DNA of 10,507 nt, from the NCBI GenBank assembly GCA_903872255.1, contig CAIQJW010000302.1, positions 1-10,507 of the forward strand, read 5' to 3'. Every line of letters begins with the position of its first letter. The stretch's first letter is position 1. Shown piece after piece: positions 6,022-10,507 of this stretch. Both the position numbers and the translations under genes were made by a program. The notes under the pieces were generated by a model, which searched no databases, was not told the origin of the DNA, and worked only from the letters and a program-made list of their open reading frames with translations. Source of the stretch: an uncultured delta proteobacterium (GTDB lineage Bacteria > Desulfobacterota > Syntrophorhabdia > Syntrophorhabdales > Syntrophorhabdaceae).

Positions 6022-6690
6022 ATGAACGAGGAGATCAAGGTTTTCATCACGAACCGCGAAACGACGTGCTCCGAATGTGGAGAAGATCTCGGCTTTCATC
6101 CATGGATCACGCTCTACCGCGACAAAGGCGCCCTGTGTCTCACATGCGCCGACCTGGACCACCTCTTGTTCCTCCGATCGGGAGACGCCGCCCTCACACG
6201 CAGGGCGAAGGCAAAATCAAAACTCTACGCGGTCGTCCTCAAATGGTCCCGGGCCCGCAAACGATACGAGAGACAGGGACTCCTCGTTGAGGAAGAAGCC
6301 ATCGAACAGGCGGAAACGGAATGCCTCGCCGATGCCGCCCTCCGGGAGGCGCGAAGGCTCAGAGAGGCCGAGCGGCGGGAGAAGCTCGACAAGGTGTACA
6401 TCAAGGAATATACCGCAAACCTCCGCCGACTCTTCCCCGGCATGCCATCCGGCGTCGAGGTGAAGATCGCCGAGCATGCATGCCTCAAGTACAGCGGAAG
6501 GGTCGGCCGTTCGGAAATGGCCAAACAATTCGACACAGATGCCCTGACCCTATCTGTTATAGCCCACATCCGCCACGTCAAAACAAACTACGACAGCCTC
6601 CTCATGCACGGCTACGACCGGTGGAATGCCCGGGATGAGGTCAGGGATAAAATTGACGATATCCTGGAGAAATGGCGGGGGCAGCGTTGA
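6022..6690 (+). CDS. DUF2293-domain protein with N-terminal zinc ribbon
   Basis: The 222 residues begin with a four-cysteine motif (C16-x2-C19 and C39-x2-C42) that fits a small zinc ribbon, continue with a long, highly charged helical stretch (about 55-130), and end in a DUF2293-like region: YIKEYTANLRRLFPGMPSGVEVKIAEHA, a GRVGRSE element, and VIAHIRHVKTNYDSLL. The function of DUF2293 is not established. The ribosome binding site is weak. The 3' end overlaps the following SEC-C mini-gene by 19 bases. Gene and neighbour appear separate from the TA modules. Confidence 0.75.
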   Translation: MNEEIKVFITNRETTCSECGEDLGFHPWITLYRDKGALCLTCADLDHLLFLRSGDAALTRRAKAKSKLYAVVLKWSRARKRYERQGLLVEEEAIEQAETECLADAALREARRLREAERREKLDKVYIKEYTANLRRLFPGMPSGVEVKIAEHACLKYSGRVGRSEMAKQFDTDALTLSVIAHIRHVKTNYDSLLMHGYDRWNARDEVRDKIDDILEKWRGQR

Positions 6691-6770
6691 AACATCCCGA
6701 CGACAAAACCTCCCCAACGGAAAAGATCGGCCGCAACGACCCGTGCCCCTGCGGCAGCGGCAAGAAGTAA
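6672..6770 (+). pseudogene. Truncated SEC-C motif protein
   Basis: The frame encodes 32 residues ending KIGRNDPCPCGSGKK and then TAA. The SEC-C zinc motif normally reads CPCGSGKKYKKCC or similar, so the stop removes the second cysteine/histidine pair and the protein cannot form the usual site. The ATG has GGAGA directly upstream and overlaps the DUF2293 gene, as in a coupled operon. The expected AAGAAGTAC turns into AAGAAGTAA followed by unrelated bases, and the GGGACGTCACTCTGTTCCC stretch (6804-6822) lies just behind. Loss of the 3' end by an element insertion or deletion is likely. Confidence 0.6.
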
Positions 6771-6846
6771 CACACTGTTGTTACGGAAAACAGGAGATTT
6801 GAGGGACGTCACTCTGTTCCCCCTGTCGGCAATCTGGAGAAATATC

Positions 6847-6876
6847 TTGCCATCTATCGCTATAATCGGTTATAAA
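6847..6876 (+). promoter_or_regulatory. Candidate promoter of the AAA/DUF4143 gene
   Basis: TTGCCA (6847-6852) and TATAAA (6871-6876) are 18 bases apart. The stretch 6861-6900 is very AT-rich and carries further -10-like words and a loose inverted repeat (GGTTATA...ATTACC), so the precise start is uncertain. Confidence 0.4.
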
Positions 6877-6928
6877 TATTACCAGTTATACTAGTAAATC
6901 GGAAAGATACATGGCCGGAGGTCCCGTG

Positions 6929-8230
6929 ATGATTGAAAGGCTTAAAGAAATAATTCTCGATTTTCAAGAAATTGACCCGCCCACGGGCGTGCCCAGAAGA
7001 ATTGCCGTCTCGCCGGTGTCGGGCAAAGCCACGATTTGTATCGGCGTACGCCGAAGCGGCAAATCGACCTTCATGTTCCAACTGATGAAGAAGCTTCGGG
7101 ACTCGGGTATTTCCCGCCGGAACATCCTCTATCTCAATTTTTTCGATGACCGCTTGCACAGCTTGCAGCATGACAATCTGGGCGTGATCCTGGAAGCCTA
7201 CTTTTCCCTCTATCCGGAAAAGAAGAATTCCGAGACAGTCTACTGTTTTTTTGATGAGATTCAAGCAGTGAAGGGTTGGGAACCTTTCGTCGACCGATTG
7301 ATGCGCACCGAAAACAGCGAGGTGTACATCACCGGATCATCGGCCCTGATGCTCTCACGCGAGATCGCAACTCAGATGCGGGGCAGAGCGCTCTCCTGGG
7401 AAATGTTCCCATTCACCTTTCGGGAGTTTCTCGACTACAAGGGGGTCGAAAGCAAAGGCCCGTTCTCGACCAAAAAACGTCTAACGATCCAGAAGATGTT
7501 CAACGAATACTGGGAGACCGGCGGCTTTCCTGAGGTCGCCGGACTTGACCGCATGCTGCGGATCAAGACGCACCAGGAATATTTCAATGCTATGCTTTTT
7601 CGGGACCTCATCGAGCGTCACGACATATCCCATCCTAAGGCGGTTGCAGATCTGGCGCATTGGCTGGTGGATAATACCGGTTCCCTTTATTCCATAAATA
7701 GCCTCACCGGCTATTTGAAATCTCTGGGTCACAAGGCTCCGAAATCGGCCGTGTCCGATTATCTGGAATGGTTCGAAGACGCCTACGCGCTGTTCACGGT
7801 GCGCATTTTCGACGCTTCGCTTACCCGGGCCAATGTCAACCCTAAAAAGATCTACTGTATCGATCATTCACTGGTAATGTCGATCAATTCGGGCATTCTG
7901 GTCAATTCCGGCCATTTGCTGGAAAACCTGATATTCACCGCGATGCGCCGGGTTACACCTGATATTTCCTATTACAGGACTAAGACTGGCCGGGAGGTTG
8001 ATTTCGTCGCCGGGAGACAGGGGGAACCCCGTATGCTCGTTCAGGTCTGTGAGTCGATGGCGGATCCGCAAACCCGCAAGCGGGAAGTCGGCGCGATGGC
8101 CGACGCGATGGCCGAACTGAAACTCTCGCAGGGCACTATTGTGACCCGCACCGAAGAAGAACTGATGCAGGTCAAATCGGGAAAGATCGACGTGGTACCT
8201 GCCTGGCGCTTTCTGCTCAACGTAGCATAA
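6929..8230 (+). CDS. AAA-type ATPase with DUF4143 C-terminal domain
   Basis: From the ATG at 6929 the protein has 433 residues; this start has GGAGGT 6 bases upstream, while the ATG at 6911 has none. Domains: an AAA_14-type P-loop ATPase with Walker A GVRRSGKST (39-47), Walker B YCFFDEIQ (D109-E110) and a sensor-like ITGSSALML, then a helical region with GGFPEVAG, and a DUF4143 domain. The C-terminal part (GHLLENLIFTAMRR...YRTKTGREVDFVAG...LVQVCESM) is the PD-(D/E)XK-like fold of this family, with E, D and a Q-x-C where a nuclease would have ExK. Members are common single genes in accessory regions; their function is unproven. The gene appears complete. Confidence 0.9.
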   Translation: MIERLKEIILDFQEIDPPTGVPRRIAVSPVSGKATICIGVRRSGKSTFMFQLMKKLRDSGISRRNILYLNFFDDRLHSLQHDNLGVILEAYFSLYPEKKNSETVYCFFDEIQAVKGWEPFVDRLMRTENSEVYITGSSALMLSREIATQMRGRALSWEMFPFTFREFLDYKGVESKGPFSTKKRLTIQKMFNEYWETGGFPEVAGLDRMLRIKTHQEYFNAMLFRDLIERHDISHPKAVADLAHWLVDNTGSLYSINSLTGYLKSLGHKAPKSAVSDYLEWFEDAYALFTVRIFDASLTRANVNPKKIYCIDHSLVMSINSGILVNSGHLLENLIFTAMRRVTPDISYYRTKTGREVDFVAGRQGEPRMLVQVCESMADPQTRKREVGAMADAMAELKLSQGTIVTRTEEELMQVKSGKIDVVPAWRFLLNVA

Positions 8231-8248
8231 TAGCGAACATGGGCAACA

Positions 8249-8382
8249 GGTGAGCCAAAGCACTTCCATTATCTTTCTCACGGGCAATCTCCTTTTCGCC
8301 ATAGACGACTCCTCACGCTGGTTTTTTTCGAGAGCCGTTACGGCCTACCGCAAAATTATCCAGGGTCGCTTTTTGGCTGACA
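8249..8382 (-). mobile_element. 5' end remnant of an IS21-family element
   Basis: On the minus strand TGTCAGCCAAAAAGCGACCC (8382-8363) looks like an IS21 terminal repeat. An ATG at 8302 behind GAGGAG then encodes MAKRRLPVRKIMEVLWLT, the typical start of the IstA transposase. The similarity stops at about 8249, where the sequence continues into unrelated bases and the end of the ATPase gene. Only about 135 bases remain, with no istB and no right end. Confidence 0.6.
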
Positions 8383-8400
8383 GGGTGTCTGGATTAGACC

Positions 8401-8523
8401 GTAATTGGTGGCCGGATTGGAACGGAATATGCAGAAATTGCAGGGCGGCTCGGAATAAGCAACTCAAGGGTATCCAGGATAATCTCGAGAAGAAGGTCAT
8501 CGAATTCAACTACGTCCCTTTAG
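8401..8523 (+). pseudogene. Fragment with helix-turn-helix, origin unknown
   Basis: The frame from 8401 to the TAG at 8521-8523 encodes about 40 residues with YAEIAGRLGISNSRVSRIIS, a clean helix-turn-helix pattern. It has no start codon and a stop just upstream (8395-8397), so it is a piece of a lost gene. It lies in the same frame as the GNAT fragment behind it but is separated by the stop. Candidates are a transposase or a regulator; the sequence does not decide. Confidence 0.35.
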
Positions 8524-8805
8524 TGTCCGGAAATTATCAGGAAACTGCCGCGTTATCCTTCAGTCCCCGCAGCCAGGATGGGACGCCTCGCGGTCGACCG
8601 TGAATTTCAGCATATCGGACTCGGCGGCGCTCTCTTGGCCGATGCCCTCGGACGCGTGATACAGTCCGAAATTGCCGCCTTTGCGATGATAGTTGATGCC
8701 AAAGATGACAAGGCAGGCGCCTTCTACCGACACCACGGCTTCATCGAAACAACAAACGAGCCTCTGACCTTGCTCCTGCCGCTTGCCGCCGTCAATCGAA
8801 AATAA
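8524..8805 (+). pseudogene. 3' fragment of a GNAT toxin gene, copy 2
   Basis: Read back past the ATG at 8578, the frame stays open to the stop at 8521 and gives RKLPRYPSVPAARMGRLAVD, the conserved middle of TacT-type GNAT toxins, then the acetyl-CoA loop QHIGLGGALLADAL and an intact C-terminus. About 93 residues remain of the usual 160-180, and the N-terminal half and the antitoxin gene are gone. The ATG at 8578 is an internal Met, so calling a 75-residue gene from it would be wrong. The region from 8608 on is shared with copy 1. Confidence 0.85.
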
Positions 8806-8848
8806 CCCCCGGCGGGTCGTGTTGTCGGCAAACATTTTTCCTACAGGC

Positions 8849-8949
8849 GGGTCAGTTTTAGGTTATCACAACCGGTTGTAGAACGGAGGGAGGATCGCCC
8901 AGGAAAAGGCTATCTGTTCTGAGTTATTTAGTTATTTACGGTCATCCCT
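8849..8949 (-). repeat. Dispersed repeat, extended copy R4 (core 8902-8949)
   Basis: This copy has the same extended layout as R3: GGGTCAGTTTTAGGTTATCA, then the perfect palindrome ACAACCGGTTGT (8868-8879), GAACGGAGGGAGG, and the core ending GTCATCCCT. The GNAT fragment and R4 are separated by 35 bases more than in the first copy. These extra bases lie between two GGCGGGTC words (8814-8821 and 8847-8854), so copy 1 probably lost them by slippage or recombination. Confidence 0.85.
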
Positions 8950-9072
8950 ATACTTCCCCCAAATCTTCTACCCCCCCATTTCCATCTCTTGAAAGAAAGA
9001 CCGGCAATATAGCAGTTGTCATATATAGTATCAGGGGAATCCAGGGACGTTCTCATAATCCCCCCGCCGTGG
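8950..9072. other. Gene-free stretch between repeats R4 and R5
   Basis: No gene is visible. A run of C (8968-8977) and GGGACGTTCTCATAATCCCC (9044-9063) are the only landmarks. The second begins GGGACG, as the repeat core does on the other strand. Confidence 0.5.
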
Positions 9073-9154
9073 GGTATGCTGTGAAACGAGGAGAGATGAT
9101 TGCCCGGGGAAAGGTTACCTGTCCTGAGTTATTTACTTATTTACGGTCGTCCCT
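9073..9154 (-). repeat. Dispersed repeat, copy R5 (core 9108-9154)
   Basis: This is the most diverged core (GGTTACCTGTCCTGAG on the plus strand), with GAAACGAGGAGAGATGATTGCCC in front as the counterpart of the extended part of R3, R4 and R6. It has no gene next to it on either side. Confidence 0.75.
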
Positions 9155-9226
9155 CTCTTTTCCCTAAAATGGCCTCAGTGGGTCATATTTCCGTAATTAT
9201 TTGCCCTTTAGATGGCTAAGTTTTTT

Positions 9227-9319
9227 GGTTATCGAAACCAGCTGTCGAACGGAGAGAGAGGATTGCCGTTGGAAAAAGGCTATCTGTTCTGAGTTATTTG
9301 GTTATTTACGATCGTCCCT
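9227..9319 (-). repeat. Dispersed repeat, extended copy R6 (core 9271-9319)
   Basis: The extended form reads GGTTATCGAAACCAGCTGTC, then GAACGGAGAGAGAGGATTGCC and the core. On the minus strand the repeat begins with the base right after the TGA of the nuclease gene. Its octamer pair is changed to AAATAACC-AAATAACT, but all three frames still meet a stop within the core. Confidence 0.85.
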
Positions 9320-10135
9320 TCATTTTCCGCCGTCTTTTATCTCTGAAATCTGTTTTTTCATCCATGATTTACGTTGAATGGTTGCCTCCTTGCTGATGTG
9401 GTTGTATAAATCATTCCACTTATCGCGAAGTTGTGACCTATCAAAATCCATAACCCGCTCGTCGGGAATTAACATTCCATTAAAGTGAAAAACGATTATT
9501 TGCTGTCCATTTGAAATGAGGTAACAAGCCGGCAACAGCTCCGATGCATAAGATTTGGCCTGACGAACATGGTCATCACTGATGCCTTTCTCACTTTTCT
9601 TAGCTTCAACTACTAAGAGCGCATTTCCTTTTGCTCTGCTCGTCCCGTTGAACAAAGCAAAATCGGCTTCAGTCACAGTTCTTTGTGTTCCTTTAAACAT
9701 TGGAACCGGATAACCAATGGCAATATCATCATAGTCGTACCCTAACTTTTCCAATAATGGAGCAATAAAATAGGCTTCCACTTCTCGCTCAGTTTCAAAA
9801 ACACGGGTTTCCATCATTTCGAACCAGTCCAAAAGCGGCCATTTGGAAGGACTTATAGTTTCTGATGACACTTCCGGCTTCGGCAATAATGTTGGAGTAA
9901 GTATAATCCAATCTACGGCACCTTCTTCACCAAATGTCGCCCCAGATTTTACTGAGATTTTGAGTCTTTGATTATCAAGAATAGCCGTAATTTTTTCGAC
10001 AACCGTCGCTTTGCGAGCTTTAACGTCGAAAAGCCCCCAAAATGTAGAGCTTTTTAATCGCTTTTGCTTATCCTTCGTTTGCATTACAGATTGATACATC
10101 TCAAGCGCAACATCACTATGACTTTTCTTAGCCAT
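9320..10135 (-). CDS. Stand-alone HsdR N-terminal-type PD-(D/E)XK nuclease domain protein
   Basis: With the ATG at 10135 the protein has 271 residues; GGGGG lies 7 bases upstream, and the earlier ATG at 10159 has no such site. Residues 112-235 match the N-terminal domain of type I restriction R subunits (HSDR_N_2-like): a helix with Glu (EREVEAYFIAPLLEKLGYDY), D158 of TEADFALF, E177-A-K179 (LLVVEAKK) and Q192 (VRQAKSYASELL), then YLISNGQQIIVF. This is a complete D...ExK...Q set, so nuclease activity is plausible. The helicase motor and the HsdM/HsdS partners of a type I system are absent. Residues 1-100 are unassigned. Base use is more AT-rich than in the neighbours, which suggests separate acquisition. 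Its stop touches repeat R6. Confidence 0.82.
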   Translation of the reverse strand: MAKKSHSDVALEMYQSVMQTKDKQKRLKSSTFWGLFDVKARKATVVEKITAILDNQRLKISVKSGATFGEEGAVDWIILTPTLLPKPEVSSETISPSKWPLLDWFEMMETRVFETEREVEAYFIAPLLEKLGYDYDDIAIGYPVPMFKGTQRTVTEADFALFNGTSRAKGNALLVVEAKKSEKGISDDHVRQAKSYASELLPACYLISNGQQIIVFHFNGMLIPDERVMDFDRSQLRDKWNDLYNHISKEATIQRKSWMKKQISEIKDGGK

Positions 10136-10168
10136 TTTTAATCCCCCACATTTTGTCATTAAACATAA

Positions 10169-10206
10169 ATGATGTCTCCAATTTGTGATATTGTCAATAA
10201 TTGGAG
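10169..10206 (-). promoter_or_regulatory. Promoter with inverted-repeat operator of the nuclease gene
   Basis: On the minus strand TTGACA (10197-10192) is followed after 17 bases by CATCAT (10174-10169), a strong -35 with a weak -10. CTCCAATT (10176-10183) and AATTGGAG (10199-10206) form a perfect 8-bp inverted repeat around the -35 box with 15 bases between the arms, which suggests a dimeric repressor. No regulator gene for it is visible in the window. Confidence 0.45.
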
Positions 10207-10507
10207 CCAGATTGTTACCGAAAGAGATTGTCGTTACCTGATAAGAGGTGTATGTACCATCATAACCTACGGTGATATGCTTGGTCTCGCTCTGTGCGAG
10301 CGGTCGGGGACATCCTGTAGACCTCCTTTGATTTTTTATCCGTCTTTTTTCGCCTTACAACAAGGGTTCCCATCTCTCGCAACCCGTCTGCATAGCAGTT
10401 ATTTCTGTTGCTTCCACAATGCAGCCAAAGAGCGCGTCTTGCCAACTCGTTGTCAAGGGTGGAGCAGACCCCATGATTTTTGCGGCTTCGGTATTAAAAC
10501 GTATGCC
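10207..10507. other. Right end without an identifiable gene
   Basis: Two minus-strand frames are open here. One runs from the window edge to a TAA at 10355-10357 (50 codons, IRFNTEAAKIMGSAPPL...). The other ends at 10260 and reads CSTLDNELARRALWLHCGSN. Neither shows a domain I recognise and they overlap, so at most one can be real. The second has a TAA at 10494-10496 and no clear start, so it could be the remnant of a decayed gene. A GGAG before an ATG at about 10304 does not lead to a long frame. Confidence 0.3.

Noticed and set aside
8250..8603. 117-codon plus-strand frame after the ATPase gene
   Set aside because: It is antisense to the IstA start, then runs out of frame through the HTH and GNAT fragments, and shows no domain of its own.
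8578..8805. Complete 75-residue GNAT protein
   Set aside because: The frame with conserved GNAT residues continues upstream of the ATG, so this is an internal methionine of a truncated toxin.
1130..9319. Six repeats as a CRISPR array
   Set aside because: Spacing between copies runs from about 160 bases to 5 kb and the intervals contain genes, so there is no regular spacer pattern.

Overview
The window looks like a chromosomal accessory region of a bacterium with medium GC. It is packed with toxin-antitoxin (TA) modules, stand-alone defence-type proteins and debris of mobile elements. No housekeeping gene fixes the taxonomy. The mix of DUF2293, AAA/DUF4143 ATPase, HigBA with an ImmA-type antitoxin and many short dispersed repeats would fit a Desulfobacterota (deltaproteobacterial) anaerobe, but that is an inference of low certainty.

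Left edge (1-181, minus strand): probable promoter and stem I of a T-box tRNA-sensing leader. The regulated gene lies to the left of the window, and the likely specifier codon is ACC (Thr). Next comes a ParE-like toxin with a Phd/YefM antitoxin (292-893, minus) behind a perfect sigma70-type promoter. An HD-domain hydrolase follows (1190-1654, minus), then HigB with a HigA-ImmA fusion (1901-3393, minus), with its own near-consensus promoter and a palindromic operator.

Centre: the 3' piece of a GNAT toxin gene (3496-3693), a self-inhibited Fic AMP-transferase with a C-terminal winged helix (3935-5107, plus), a RelE-like toxin with a ribbon-helix-helix antitoxin (5346-5859, minus) with promoter and a perfect 17-bp operator, and a DUF2293 protein followed by a broken SEC-C mini-gene (6022-6770, plus). 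An AAA/DUF4143 ATPase (6929-8230, plus) closes this part.

Right part: a 5' remnant of an IS21-type element (8249-8382), a second 3' GNAT fragment that duplicates the first (8524-8805), 500 bases that are mostly repeats, and a stand-alone HsdR-N-type PD-(D/E)XK nuclease (9320-10135, minus). The last 370 bases hold no gene I can identify.

The most unusual structure is a repeat of about 48 bp present six times (1130, 1855, 3757, 8902, 9108, 9271), always in the same orientation. Read on the minus strand it begins 0-10 bases from the stop codon of each of the three minus-strand genes it follows (HD protein, HigA-ImmA, nuclease), and it carries stop codons in all three frames. Four copies share a longer 5' part of about 90-100 bp. 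Two of those follow the duplicated GNAT fragment. This suggests gene-plus-repeat units that were shuffled and copied in this island. The repeat does not fit integron attC rules; a non-autonomous element mobilised in trans is the best current guess.
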